Positions 11,030-23,673 of a stretch of DNA of 64,000 bases are shown piece after piece. The notes below the pieces were generated by a model. The model was not told where the DNA came from. It saw only the letters and a program-made list of their open reading frames with translations, and ran no database searches. The DNA is taken from NCBI GenBank assembly GCA_021397835.1, contig JAJFZO010000550.1, positions 55,001 to 119,000 of the forward strand. The letters are read 5' to 3'. Origin of the DNA: Moringa oleifera (lineage: Eukaryota; Streptophyta; Magnoliopsida; Brassicales; Moringaceae). The first letter of the stretch is position 1; each line of letters starts with the position of its first letter. The position numbers and the translations under genes are program-made.

Positions 11030-11340
11030 TTGACCATTCTCTTACACTAAATTTTTTTTCTTACATAATTACACTAGTGTAAGAGATTCTTTCTCTTACA
11101 CTAGTAAGATTGAGATGACAATTCGATCATCTCAATCTTATTTATCAAAGAGAAAAAGAGTAGTGTAAGAAAAAGAATCTCTTTCTCTTACACTACTCTA
11201 TTATTAGTCTACTAGTGTAAGAGAAAGAGATTCTTCTTTCTCTTACATTATTCTACTATTAGTATAAGAGAAGAGAATATTAATGTAAGAGAAAGAATCT
11301 CTTTCTCTTACACTACTCTAATATTAGGTTAGACTTTATT
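11030..11340. repeat. Cluster of hairpins and AGTGTAAGAGAAAGA repeats upstream of the transposase
   Basis: The motif GTGTAAGAGAAAGA and its complement TCTTTCTCTTACAC alternate at least four times, giving nested inverted repeats. The clearest single hairpin has 13 bp arms AAGATTGAGATGA (11106-11118) and TCATCTCAATCTT (11127-11139) around the 8-base loop CAATTCGA. The cluster lies ~120 bp upstream of the TATA-like box and may be regulatory or may be a nested MITE-like insertion. Neither is proven. Confidence 0.7.
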
Positions 11341-11385
11341 GAGAGAAAGAGAATCCTTTTCACTCATTAAAAATTGAAAAAACAA

Positions 11386-11440
11386 AATTTAAATTTGAAT
11401 TTAAATTTGAATTTGAATTTGAATTTTATTTTGAATTATT
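11386..11440. repeat. AATTTGAATTT short tandem repeat
   Basis: Alternating ATTTGA/ATTTAA hexamers. The repeat opens a spurious 91-codon frame (11374-11649) of alternating Asn and Leu residues, which is not regarded as a gene. Confidence 0.8.
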
Positions 11441-11457
11441 TTTTATTAATTTTCATC

Positions 11458-11465
11458 TATAAATA
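11458..11465 (+). promoter_or_regulatory. Putative TATA box of the transposase
   Basis: TATAAATA at 11458-11465 is followed by a pyrimidine- and CA-rich stretch (CTTTCTTCTCTCTTTTTTCA) typical of plant transcription starts. The transposase start codon lies ~315 bp downstream, leaving an AT-rich leader with an (AT)n run near 11684-11701. The assignment rests on motif and position only. Confidence 0.5.
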
Positions 11466-11683
11466 CTCAACTTTCTTCTCTCTTTTTTCACACAATTCTC
11501 ACTTACAATTCTTATTCAATTCTCTCATTCAATTATTTGATTATTTCGTTTATTTCCATTCTTACTTACATTTTACTTATAAAAATTTTTTTAATTTTTT
11601 TAATTCATTTAATTATTTGTCTTTAATTATTTTAATTCTCTATCGTTAATTCATTCATTTATCTTGTTTACTTTCTCAATTAT

Positions 11684-11701
11684 TATATATATATATATAT
11701 T
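11684..11701. repeat. (AT)n microsatellite
   Basis: An uninterrupted TATATATATATATATAT run in the presumed leader of the transposase. Confidence 0.8.
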
Positions 11702-11781
11702 TAATTTTTATACTTAAAATTTTTTTATCATTATTATTTTTTATAATCAATTATTTTATTTTTTATCAATCATTTTTTTTA

Positions 11782-13972
11782 ATGGCAAGCGGTAGTTATT
11801 CAAAAAAATCTATCTCTTCTAAAAATAAAGATGTTATACTCAATGAAAATATGCATCTCGATACTAATGCTTATCATGAATTTCTTCAACATCAATCTTT
11901 TGTTGAAGAAACAAACCCCAATCCTCCTTTTAGAATTTATGAACCAAATTTCGAAAGTCAATCTGTTTTAATTCCCCCTCATCTTGATATTCAAATTCCT
12001 AATGAAAATATTGAAAAAATTCAAGAAAAACGAAAAAAATCTGATTTGTTCGAGATTCATATGAAAAAGGTTGATAAATCGGATGGAACAAAGGTAGTTG
12101 TTTGTAATTATTGTTCAAAAGAATTTAAATTGTCAAAATCTGGAGGATATGGCATACATCGAAGGCATATTGGTAGCAAACATTCTACAGAAGCTGAAAA
12201 ATCAAAATCATATGGTCAGCAACAAATAGCAAGGTATGGTACTTCTAATAATCAATTATTTAATTATACAGATATAAATAATAGAGAGGAATTAGCATGG
12301 ATGGTTGCTGTGGAGCACTTATCTTTTAGTTTTGGTGAAAAAGTTGGTTTTATTAATTATTGTCAAAAAGCATTAAATCCTGCTGCATGTCGTGTTCCTA
12401 GATCTACTCTCACACGTACGCTTTTTGATCTTTATAAAAAAGAAGAAAAAGATTTAGTCAAATATTTTAAAAATTATCAAGGTCGTGTTTCTGTATGTGC
12501 CGATATATGGAGTGATCATTGGCAAACACATTCTTACATGGGTTTAACTTGTCATTACATGGATAATGATTGGACAATACAAAAATGAATTCTTGCATTT
12601 AAAATTTTTGATGAGGTTCATACTGCTGATAATATATATTTAATGCTTAAAAGTGTTTTTGAAGAGTATAAAATTGATAATAAAATTTTTGCAATTGGTT
12701 TTGATAATGCTTCTAATAATATTGCAGCTATTCCTCAATTAATAACTTTATGTAATCCTTACTTTGGTGGTCTATTTTTTAATCAAAGATGTGCTTGTCA
12801 TGTTTTAAATTTATGTGTTCAAAGTGGGTTAAAATTACTTAATTATGTTATTGTACCTATTAAAGAAACATTGCATTATTTATGGAAACATTCAAAAGCA
12901 ATGAAAGCATGGGCTAAATTTTATGTTAGTCGTGCTATGCATCCCATAAAATTTTCGCATGATATTCCTACTCGTTGAAATTCTGCGTATAAATTACTTT
13001 GTGAAAGTGATGCATATAAAGAATTACTATGAGATTTTATGCGATATAATGTTAGTACTATGCGATATAATGTTGGTACTATTATGCTTCATCATCAACA
13101 AGGGAACATGTGTACAAAAATTTGTCAACTATTAAAAGTTTTTAATGATGCTACTAATTCTTTATCGGGTATATATTATCCTACTACAAATTTATTTATT
13201 ATTGAGGCTATTAATATTGTTGCTCAATTTGAGGAATATGAAAAAGATGAAGAATTACTTAATTGTATTCAAGTTATGAAAGATAAATGGTTAGAGTATT
13301 AATTTAATATTCCAATTATATATTTGCTTACGTTAGTATTTGATCCATGTTGCAAATTAGTTCATTTGAGTGAATATTTAACTTGTTATTATAATTGTTT
13401 ACAAATAGATGTAGATATTATGGTTATGATTGCAAATATTAAAAAATCATTTTATTCAATATATAATGAATATCATAGACTTTATGGTCAATTTGATAAT
13501 ATTAATGTTACAGAAATTGATAATTCATCTTAAGTTTCATCATCAAAAGTTGGTAAGGGGTATCAATTATTGTTTCAAAAAACAAAAAAATTACGAGGTT
13601 CATCTTCATCAAGCTCAAATTCTGAGCTTGAGAACTATTTAACAACTTCTTTTGAGTTTGTTGATGAAGATAATGATTTCAATATTCTGCAATGGTGGAA
13701 AGAACATGAAAGATATTTTCCAATTTTGGCTATTATAGCCAAGCAAATTCTTGCAACACTGGTTTCTACAGTTGCTGTGGAACAAGAGTTTAGTACTGGT
13801 GGAAATGTATTGGATCAAAAGCGCTCATGTTTTGAGTTCGGATTCAATTCAAGCGCAAGTTTGTCTTGATGATTGGACAAAAGCACAATTTCAACAACAA
13901 GAAATTGATCAAGAATTAAATTATGATTTATTGGAAAATGAACATACTACCGAAGGCACCGGTAGTGATTAG
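11782..13972 (+). pseudogene. hAT transposase, BED zinc finger type, broken
   Basis: About 730 codons in one frame, from ATG at 11782, encode a plant hAT transposase, the enzyme that excises and reinserts the element in the nucleus. A BED-type zinc finger has C108, C111, H129 and H134 (CNYC ... HIGSKH). An RNase H-like catalytic region follows: D241 in VCADIWSD, D308 in GFDNASNN with CACHVLNLC after it, and the glutamate in AVEQEFSTGG. The C-terminal dimerisation domain carries ILQWWKEHERYFPILAIIAKQ. Five in-frame stops (12586, 12976, 13030, 13300, 13531) and a frame change near 13831-13836 break it; the tail continues in the next frame to TAG at 13970. The stop at 12976 sits where the family has Trp in PTRWNS. 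A 21 bp tandem duplication (13039-13080) repeats MRYNVST. Only the first 268 codons are open without interruption. Confidence 0.95.
13039..13080 (+). repeat. 21 bp tandem duplication within the transposase pseudogene
   Basis: ATGCGATATAATGTTAGTAC recurs 21 bp later with one base change, duplicating seven codons in frame (MRYNVST/MRYNVGT). It probably arose by replication slippage. Confidence 0.85.
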
Positions 13973-14204
13973 TGAACATCCTAATTTTCAAAAGGTAAGA
14001 GAACTACGTGGACTTTGATTCTTCTAACATAAGGGGATACGTAGGCAACTTAATTTTGGTAAAAATTAAGTGCAAGTCCAATTTAAATTACTTATTTTTT
14101 AATTAACTGTTTAATTTAACTTTATTAAATTAAGTATTTTTATTTTATAACAATATATCTTCATTAGATTAAGTATCTTTATTAAATTAGCTACTTAATT
14201 TAGT
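13973..14204. other. 3' untranslated and AT-rich region of the hAT
   Basis: Non-coding sequence between the transposase stop and the right subterminal repeats, with TTAAATTAAGTA-type repeats at about 14090-14200. No clear polyadenylation signal can be singled out among the A/T-rich hexamers. Confidence 0.6.
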
Positions 14205-14553
14205 TCAAATGTGTATAAACCGAAATTTGAACCTATTTTTAACCTACTTTGAACTAAACTTAAACTGAACCGAAACCGGAACCTATTTTGAACCATCTTT
14301 GAACTAAACCTGAACCGAACCAAAATTTAAACCAAACTTGAACCGAACCTGAACCTGAACCGTCTATGAACCGAAACTGAACTTTAACCTGAACCGCTTA
14401 TGAATCGAAACCTAAACTGAAACCTGAACCACTTTTGAACCGAACCTTAACCGGAACTACAGCCTAACGGTTCAGATTCCGGTTCATCCTAACCTTGAAC
14501 CTTGAACCTTGAACCTTGAATCGACGATTCGGAACCGAAATTGAACCAACCCT
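14205..14553. repeat. Right subterminal GAACC-rich repeats
   Basis: About 30 imperfect copies of AACCTGAACCGAAACC-like units, including four consecutive AACCTTG units near 14495-14518. It mirrors the left subterminal region and is the likely transposase-binding region by analogy with other hAT elements (inference). Confidence 0.7.
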
Positions 14554-14571
14554 GAACCGCGGTCAGGTTTA
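14554..14571 (-). repeat. hAT right terminal inverted repeat
   Basis: Reads GAACCGCGGTCAGGTTTA on the plus strand. Its reverse complement starts TAAACCTGACCGCGG and aligns imperfectly with the left end. Confidence 0.8.
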
Positions 14572-14579
14572 GACGTCGG
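14572..14579. repeat. hAT target-site duplication, right copy
   Basis: GACGTCGG, identical to 9836-9843. The satellite resumes directly after it with TATCTGCCAACACTCG. Confidence 0.93.
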
Positions 14580-17500
14580 TATCTGCCAACACTCGTAACT
14601 ACCTAGTAGCAGTGGCAAGGCAGTCGTTAGCTCCCCTCAAAGTTGGCACGAGGTTCTAGTAGCACCAATAACTTCTTCACAACAGTTATTGGCCTCTCCC
14701 AATGCCGAGCACTACTACTGGGGTGTTGTTAAAGTCCTCTAGTGCTTGGCCTCATGTCTACCCACCCCAGTGACAACCGTTAGGCCATCGTTGGGGGAAC
14801 CCAATGCAGATCTCCATTGACTTAACTAGTTTTCACTAGGTCATTGTTTAGCTACCCAAGTGCTGGCACTGCCTTCTGTCGGTGTCGACGACTACCCCAA
14901 CATCAGTCATTGGGCTCTTCCAACACTAGTAACTATCATGCCAGCGATAACCATTAGGCCACCGTTGGGGGAACCCAGTGCAGATCTCTACCGACACCAG
15001 CAGCTATAGCTGGGTCATTGCATAGCGCCCTTTGTGCTCGCATTGGCCTCTACTAGTGCCAATGACTATCCAAACATTAGTCATTGGGCTCTTTTAACAA
15101 TAGCAACTATCATGCAGTCATAGCTAGGGTCCTCTGGTGCTATTACTCGTGTCTATCAACATGAGCAGCTGCCTGCAAAAATAGTTGAGAAGTCTCCTGG
15201 TTTGCCTTGTGCTGACATCGGTGTCTCCCAACACCAATAACTTCCCCTCAGTAGTAGCTGTGCAGTTGTTTGTTCCGCCAAAGCTGAAGCGAGCATACAC
15301 CAATACCAATAACTTTCCTGCCATAGTTGTTGGGCTTTTCCAATACCATAAATAGCCATGCGATAATCGGTAGTCTCCCTTAATGCTGGCACTAGCATCT
15401 ATTGACACCAACAATTGCCCACAACAATAGTAGGGAAGTCTTTTGGTTCACTTACTTGTGGCATTGACATGCACCCACACCAATAGCTACCCCATAATAG
15501 TATTTGGGCAATCATTGGGTATCTAAAAGACAAGTGCGAGCATCTACCTGCCCCAATGACTTCCCAATAGCCGTCGTTAGGCTCTTGTAACGTCAACAAT
15601 GACTGCCATTAGGCTATCATTGGGGCAACCTAGCGTAGATGTTTAGTAGCTTTAGTGACTATCGTTGGGTCTTCACTGAGTTTTGTTTATCGTAGCACTG
15701 GCATCAATTAGCATCAATGACTGCCCAGTAGTAGTCAATAGGCTCTACCAACATGAGTGACTACCATTAGGTCGTCGCGAGGTTGGCCCGATGCTAGTAC
15801 TAGCATCTATCAATGCTAAGAACTACCTCACAATAATGGTTGGGCAATCCTTGGCTTCCCCTTGTACTGGTGTCATCATCGCCTAACATAAATAACTACC
15901 CCATAACCAAGACTCAACACTCGCTGGGTTCCTTAAAAGCTTGTGCAAATGTGTGCCCGCACCAGCGATGTCCCGGCATAAGTTTTGGGCTCTCCAGTGC
16001 CCACTACTACTGCTTCGTTTGACTCCTTATGTTGTTGCCTTGAAGTCTATTTGTACCAACAACTCCAACTAGGCTAACTCTAGGAAAACCCAACGTTGAT
16101 GTCTGCTAAGGCCTACGACTGTCGCTAGGTCATTGCTGAGTTGCTCTAGTACTAACACTGCAGTTTATTGACGTCTACGATTGCCTGACAAAAGTTATTG
16201 GGCTCTCCTAAATACAATGACCATCAAAGGGTCGTCACTGGGCTCCTTATGTGTCGGCACAAATGTTTCTTAATGCTATCTTCAGCCAATACCTATAACT
16301 ACCCGCAATAAAAGCTGGATGGTCATTAGGCTCTTTTAGTGACTGCCGTCGCATCTACCTGCATGAGTGACTGCCTAATTATAGTTGTTAGGTTCTCCCA
16401 ACTCTTGTGACGGTCATGGGCTAATCATTAGGTTTTTATTGTGCTAATACTAGCGTTTACACACATTGACAACTGCCTCATTAAAATGACACAACTGTCC
16501 TTAAGTTCCTCTAGTGTCGACGCGGTGTCTCTTAATACCTATAACTACCCAGTAAGTGCAGCAAGGTAGTCTTTGGGTCCCTTTAAAGTTTACACGATAG
16601 TCAATAAGCACCAGCGACTTCTTCACAATAGTCATTGAGCTCTCCCAATGCCGACCACTACTATTGGGATGTCATTAAGGTCCTTCAGTGCTTGCCCTCG
16701 TGTCAGCCTATGCTAGAGACAACCATTAGGCCTTCGTTAGGGGAACTCAGTGCAGATCTCTACCAACAACTACCCCACACTAGTAGCGGAGTAGTTATTG
16801 GTTCCCTCAAAGCTAGAGCATGCATCTGCTAGCACCAACACCTTTCCTATAGTAGTTGTTCGGCTTTTTTACTTCTAGAAACAGTCATGTGATCATCGTT
16901 AGTCTCCCTTGATGCTGGCACTCACACCTATTGACACCAGCAACTGCTCGTAGCAATAGGAGGGAAGCCTTTTAGTTCACCTAGTGTTGTCATCGGCGTG
17001 TACCAATACCAATAACTACCCCACAACAGTAGTTGGACAATCGTTGGATTCCTTAAAAAAAACTATGAGCATCTGGCTGCCCCAACAACTTCCCAACAGC
17101 CGTCATTAGGCTCTCGTAATGCCAATGATGACTACCGTTGGGCAATCATTGGGGCAATCCATAATAGATGTTTGGCAGCCTATCGTTGGGTCTTCATCGA
17201 GTTTAGTTTGTGCAAGTACTAGCATCTACTAGCATCAATGATTGCCCAATAGCAGTTATTGAGCTTTACCAACGCGATTGGTTATCATTGTGTCATCGTT
17301 ATATTGCCCTAGTACTAGCACTAGCATCTATCGATGCTAACAACTACCCTACAATACTGGTTGTGTAGTCCTTGGGTTCCTCTTACGGTAGTGTCATCAT
17401 GTCCCAACACTAATAACTACGTGTTAACAATGACCCGGCAGTCGTTGGGTTCCTTCAAAGCTAGCATGAGTGTCTGCCAGCACAAGTGACGTCCCTACAT

Positions 17501-20500
17501 AAGTTTTTTTGGCTTAACCAGTGCCCACTACAACTACGACGTCGTCGTTCGACTCCTTATGTGGTTACTTTCAAGTGTCCCTACGCTAGCAACTCTCGCT
17601 AGGCTAACGTTAGGAAAACCCAATGCTGAGGTCTGCTAAGGCCTGCAACTGTCACTAGGTCATTGTTGAGTAGCTCTAGCAATGACGCTGTTGTCTACTA
17701 GCATCTACTATTGACTGACAAAGCTGTTGGGCTCTCCTAAATCCAGTGACCATCAAAGGATCGTTGTTGGGCTCCCCCGATGCTGGCACTAGTGTTTCTT
17801 AATGCTATCTTCGGCCAATATTTATAACTACCCCACAACAAATGCTGGATAGTTGTTGGGCTCTTTTAGTGCTTGCCCTCACATTTACCTCCGCTAATGA
17901 CTACCTAACTACAGTCATTGGGCTCCCCCAACATTAGCGACAGTCATGGAGTGACTGTTGGGCTTCATTGGTGCTAATACTAGCAATTACCCATACCGGC
18001 AACTACGTTGCAGAAATGACAGGGCTGTCCTTAGGCTCACCTAGTGTTGGTGTCGATGTGTGCTAACACTGGTAACCACCCAGCAATAGTAGTAAAGCAG
18101 TCATTTGGTCCCCTCAAAGTTGGCATGAGGGTCTACTAGCACGAGCTATTTGTTCATAATAGTCATTGGGCTCTATGCCGACCACTATTACTAGGGTGTC
18201 GTTAAGCTCCTCCAATGCTTGCCCTCGCATCTACCTATGCTAGTAACAACCGTCATGCCATCGTTAGGGGAACCCAGTGCAGATCTTTACTGACACTAGC
18301 AGCTATCACTGGGCCAATGCTTAGTTCTCCTAGTGCTGACGTTGGCCTCTGCCAGTGCCGATGACTACCCCAACATAAGTCGTTGGGCTCTTCTAACACT
18401 AGCAGCTATCCTTGGGTTTCTCTTTTACTGGTGTCATCATCTTCCAACACTAATAACTACCCAATAACAATGACTCAGTAATTGCTGGGTTCCTTCAAAG
18501 CTGGCGCGAGTGTTTGCAAGCACCAGCGATGTCCCTGCATAAGTTTTTGGGCTCTCTGAGTGCCCATTAGTATTGCTACTTTGTTTTTCAACTCCTTTTA
18601 TGGTTGCCGTCATGTCTACCTGTGCCAGCAACTGCCACTAGGCCAATGATAAGAAAACCTAACGTTGATGTCTACTAAGGCCAGCGACTGTTGCTAGGTC
18701 CTTGCTGAGTTGCTCTAATACTGACTCTCCGATCTACTAGCATTTACGATTGCCTAATAACACTTATTGGGTTATCCTAAATCTAGTGACTATCTAAGGG
18801 TTGTTGTTGGGCTTCCCTGGTGCCGGCACTAGTGTTTTCCAATTTCATCATCTATTAGTACATATAACTGTCCCGCAACAAAGGTAGGAAAGTCATTTGG
18901 CTCTCTTAGGGCTTGTCATTGAGTCTACCTATGCTAGAGATTACCTGGCTATAGTTGTTGGGCTCACCCAACACGAATGACTGTCATGGGTAATTATTGG
19001 GCATCCCTTGTGCTAGTATTAGCATTTACAAACACTGGCAACTTCCTTACAAAAATGGCAAGGCTCTCCCTAGGTTCCCCTAGTGTCGCCGCTGGTGTTT
19101 ACCAATACCCGCAACTACCCAGTAGTTGTAGCAAGGCAGTCGTTGGGTCCCCTTAAACTTGGCACGAGGGTCTAGTAACACCAGTATCTTCTTCACGATA
19201 CTCATTGGGCTTTCTTAATGAAAACCACTACTACTAAGGTGTCATTAAGCTCGTCTAGTGCATGCCATCACGTCTACCTATGCCAACGATAACTGTTAGG
19301 CCAACTTGGGGGAACCTAGTGCAGATCTCAACTGAGACGAGCACCTATTATTGGGTCATCGCTTAGCTTCCCCTATGCTAGCTCTGGCCTCTACCAGTAC
19401 CGATGACGACCCTAAAATCAATTGTTGGGCTCCTCCAACACACTCAACTATCATGCAGTCATCGCTAGGGTCCTCTAGTACTGGCACTCATGTCTATTGA
19501 CTTGAGCAACTGCCTGCAGAAATAGCTAAAAAGTCTTTTGGTTTGCCTCGTGCTAACATCGGTGTCTCCTAACACCAACAACTGCCTCGTATTAGTAGCT
19601 AAATAGTCGATGGTTTCGCCAAAGTTGGAACAAGCATTTGCCTACACCAATAACTTCTCCGCAGTAGTTGTTAGGCTTTCCTAATAAAAGAAATAGCCAT
19701 GTCGTAATCGTTAGTCTCCCTTGATACTGGCATTAGAGTCTATCGACACGAGCAACTGCCCACAATAATAGTAAAGAAGTCTTTTGGTTCACTTAATCGT
19801 GGCGTCGGCATGTGCTAACACCAATAACTACCCCAAAATAGTAGTTGGGCAATCGTTGGGTTCTCTAAAAACAAGTGTGAGCATCTACTTGCCCCAATGA
19901 CTTCCCAACAATAGTCGTTAGGCTTTCGAAATGCCAACAACGATTGCCATTGGGCTATAATTAGGGCAACCCAACACAGATGTTTGGCAGCTTTTGTGAC
20001 TATCATTAGGTCTTCATTTAGTGTCGTTTGTGCCAGCATTGGCATCTAGCAGCATTAATGACTGCCCAACAGTAGTCAATGGGCTCTACCAATACAAGCG
20101 ACCATCATTAGGTCATCGCGAGGTTGCTCTGGTGCTAGCACTAGCATCTATCAATGCTAAGAACTACCTCACAATAATGGTTGGGCAGTCATTGGGTTCC
20201 CCTTATGGTGGTGTCATCATTGCCTAACATTGATAACTACCCCATAATAAAGACTCGAAAGTAGCTCGGTTCCTTCAAAGCTGGCACGATTGTCTTCTTG
20301 CAATAGCAAAGTCCCAACATAAGTTTTTGGGCTTTCTAATGCCCACTGCTATTGCTAAGTTATCGTTTGACTCCTCATGTGGTTGCCTTCAAGTCTACCT
20401 GTGCGAGCAACTCCCATTAAGCTAACGCAAGGAAAACCTAACATTGATTTTTGCTAAGGCCTGCGACTGTCGTTACGTCATTACTGAGTTGTTCTAGTAC

Positions 20501-22758
20501 TGACTCTCCGATCTACCTACGTCACTAATTGCCTAGCTATAGTTGTAAGGCTCCCTCAACACCAACGACAGTAATAGGGTAATTGTTGGGCTTCCAATGT
20601 GCTAGTACTAGCATTTATAGACACCAACAACTACCTTACAAAAATGACAAGGCTTTCCCTAGGTTCCACCAGTGTTGGCGTCGGTGTCGGTAAACACGTG
20701 TAACTATCCACTAATAGTAGCAAGGAAGCCGTTGGGTCCCCTCAAACTTGGCACGAGGGCCTACTAGTACCAACGACTTGTTCATGATAGTCATTAAGCT
20801 CTCCCAATGCCAACCACTACTACTAAGGCGTTGTTAAGCTTATCTAGTGCCTACCCTCGGGTCTACCTATGCCAGCAACAACCGTTAGGCCATCTTGGGG
20901 GAACTCAGTGCAGATCTCTACCGATACCAACAACTATCGTTGGGTCATTGCAAAGCTTCCCCTATGCTTGCGCTGGCCTCCACCAGTGCTGACTACTACC
21001 CCAACATCAATCATTGGGCTCTTCCAACATAGCCAACTATCATGCAGTCATCGCTAGGGTCCCTTAGTGCTGGCACTCGCGTCTATCGACATGAGCAACT
21101 GCCTATAGAAATAGCTAAGAAGTCTCTTGGTTTACCTCGACAACTACCTTGCATTAGTAGTTGAATAGTCGATGGTTTCGCCAAAGTTAGAGCGAGCATT
21201 TGCCAGTACTAACAACATTCTCGCAGTAGTTGTTGGGCTTTCCTAATATCAAAAACCACCATGCGGTCATCGTTAGTTTCCCCTGATGTTGGCACAATGT
21301 CTATCGACACCAACAATTGCTCGCAGCAATAGCATAGAAGTCTTTTGGTTCACCTACTATTGCCATCGACGTGTGTCGACACCAATAACTACCCTATAAT
21401 AGCAGCTGGGCAATCGTGGGGTTCCCTAAAAATAAGCACGAGCATTTGCCAGCCCCAATGACTTTCCAACAGTCGTCGTTAGGCTATCACAATGCCAACA
21501 ACGACTGCCATTGGGAAGTCATTGGGGCAACCCGCAGTAGATGTTTTCACTTTCAATGACTATCATTGGGTTTTCATCTAGTTTTGTTAGTGCAAGCCCT
21601 AGCATCCACTAGCCTCAATGACTACCTAATAGTAGTTCTTGGGCTCCACCAACGCAAGCGACTATCATTGGGTCATCGCTAGGTTGCCTCGATACTAGCA
21701 CTAGCATCTATCGATGCTAACCACTACCCCATAATACTAGTTGCGTAGTCCTTGGGTTCCTCTTATGCGAGTGTCATCATCTCTCAACACTAATAACTAC
21801 CCTGTAACAATGACTCGACAGTCACTGGGTTCCTTCAAAGCTGGTGCGAGAGTCTACCAGCACCAGCAACGCCCCTGCATAAGTTTTTGGGCTCTCTTAG
21901 TGCCCACTACTACTGCTACTTCGTTGTTTGACTCCTTTTGTGGTCGCCTTCATGTCTACATGTGCCAGCAACTGCCAGTAGGCTAATAATAGGAAAACTT
22001 AACGCTAATGTCCGCTAAGGCCCGCGACTATCGCTAGGTCATTGCTGAGTTGCTTTACTACTGACCCTGTGATTTACTAGCATTTGAAATTGCCCGATAA
22101 AAATTGTTGGGCACTCTTAAATCCAGTGACTATCAAAGGGTCATCATTGGGCTCTTCTGATACCGGTTATAGTGTTTCTCAATGCCGCCTTCTGCCAATA
22201 CCAATAACTACCTCACAATAAAAGCTGGATAGTCGTTTTGCTCTTTTAGTGATTGCCCTTGTATCTACCTTCGCTAGTGACTACCAAACTACAGTTGTTG
22301 GGCTCCCTCAACACCAGCGATTGTTATAAGGTGATCATTGGGCTTCCCTGGTGCTAATACTAGTGTTAAGACACACTGAAAACTACCACATAGAAATAAC
22401 AGGGTTGTCCTAGGTTCCCCTAGTATCAGCCTCGGTGTTTACTAACACCCATAACTACTTAGTAGTAGTAGCAAGGTAGCCATTGGGTCCCCTCGAAGTT
22501 GGCGCAAGGGTTTACTAGCACCAGCAATTTGTTCATAATAGTCATTGGGCTCTTCTAATGTTAACCACTGCTACTAGCGTGTCGTTAAACTCCTCTAATG
22601 CTTGCCCTCACGTCTACCTACGCCAGCGACAACCGTTAGCGAAACCCATCGCAGATCTCTATCGACACCAATAACTATCGCTAGGCCTTCAACGTTGGCA
22701 TGAGTGTTTGCCAGCACCAGCGACGTCCCTGCATAAGTTTTTGGGCTCTCTGAGTGCG
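14580..22758. repeat. Hierarchical satellite, left flank of the superunit array
   Basis: Level-3 landmark positions are near 15806, 17327, 20147 and 21707. Units at 15806 and 20147 share the variant ATGCTAAGAACTACCTCACA with the 'd' units at 35827 and 61432, so this part is related to the superunits but not in clean register. Deletion-type junctions are visible near 18411 (GCAGCTATCCTTGGGTTTC) and 22683 (TATCGCTAGGCCTTCAACG), where the quartet order is broken. All units point the same way. No gene is present. Confidence 0.88.
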
Positions 22759-23673
22759 CATTAGTATTGCTACTCTGTTGTTCGACTCCTTTTGCGGTTG
22801 CCATCATGTCTATCTGTGCCAGCAACTGCCACTAGGCTAACGATAGGAAAGCTCAATGCTGATATTTGCTAAGCCCTGCGACTGTCGCTAGGTCCTTACT
22901 GAGTTGCTTTAGTACTAACTCTCTGATCTACTAGCATTTGCGATTGCCCAATAACACTTATTGGGCTCTTCCAAACCTAGTGACTATCTAAGGGTCATAG
23001 GCTCCCCTAGTGTCGACGGTAGTGTTTCCTAATTTCGTCATCTGTTAGTACCTATAACAACCCCACAAAAAAGGCTGAAAAGTTATTAGACTCTTTCAGT
23101 GCTTGACCTCGCGTCTACTTACGCCAGTGCCTGCCTAGCTATAATCGTACTACTCCCCCAACACTAGTAACTGTCATCTGGTAATCGTTGGGCTTCCTTT
23201 ATGCTAGTACCAGCGTTTACACACATCGGTAACTGCCTTATAGAAATGATAGGGCTCTCCCTGGGTTCCACCAGTGTCAGTGCTGATGTCTGCCAACACT
23301 TGTAACTACCTAGTAGTAGAACCAAGGAAGCCATTGGCTATCCTCAAACTTGGCACAAAGGTCTACTAGCACCAACAACTTGTTCATGGTAGTCAATGGG
23401 CTTTCCTAATGCCAACCACCACTACTAGGGCGTCGTTAAGCTTGTCTAGTGCTTGCCCTCTCGTCTATCTATGCCAAAAATAACTTTTAGGCCAACTTAG
23501 GGGAACCTAGTGCAGATCTCTATCGACACCAACAGCTATCACTGGGTCATTACATATCTCCCCCTATGTTGGCACTGGCTTCTACAAGTGCCGACGACTA
23601 CCCCAACATCAATCGTTCTGCTCTTACAACACATCCAACCATCATGCAATCATCGTTAAAGTCCCTTAGTGCT

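Larger units (their letters stand above)
9844..14571 (+). mobile_element. hAT-superfamily DNA transposon, 4,728 bp, degenerate
   Basis: The element lies inside a 73 bp submonomer of the satellite, bounded by an exact 8 bp duplication (GACGTCGG). The left end TAGAGGTGACCACG and the reverse complement of the right end TAAACCTGACCGCG match at 10 of 14 positions, and the left end fits the TAGRGGTG type of plant hAT termini. In order it holds: GAACC-rich subterminal repeats, an AT-rich stretch, a ~270 bp segment of different composition, a hairpin cluster, a TATA-like box, a broken transposase, and more GAACC-rich repeats. Base composition switches sharply at both ends. The transposase has stops and a frameshift, so the copy cannot be autonomous unless helped by another. 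The intact duplication suggests insertion later than array formation. Confidence 0.93.

Noticed and set aside
11374..11649. 91-codon frame rich in Asn, Leu and Phe
   Set aside because: Produced by the AATTTGAATTT repeat and AT-rich leader of the transposase, low complexity throughout, and overlapping the presumed TATA box.
14205..14553. GAACC-rich repeats as a telomere-like or interstitial telomeric array
   Set aside because: The unit is not TTTAGGG or a variant of it, and its place at the hAT end explains it as subterminal repeats.
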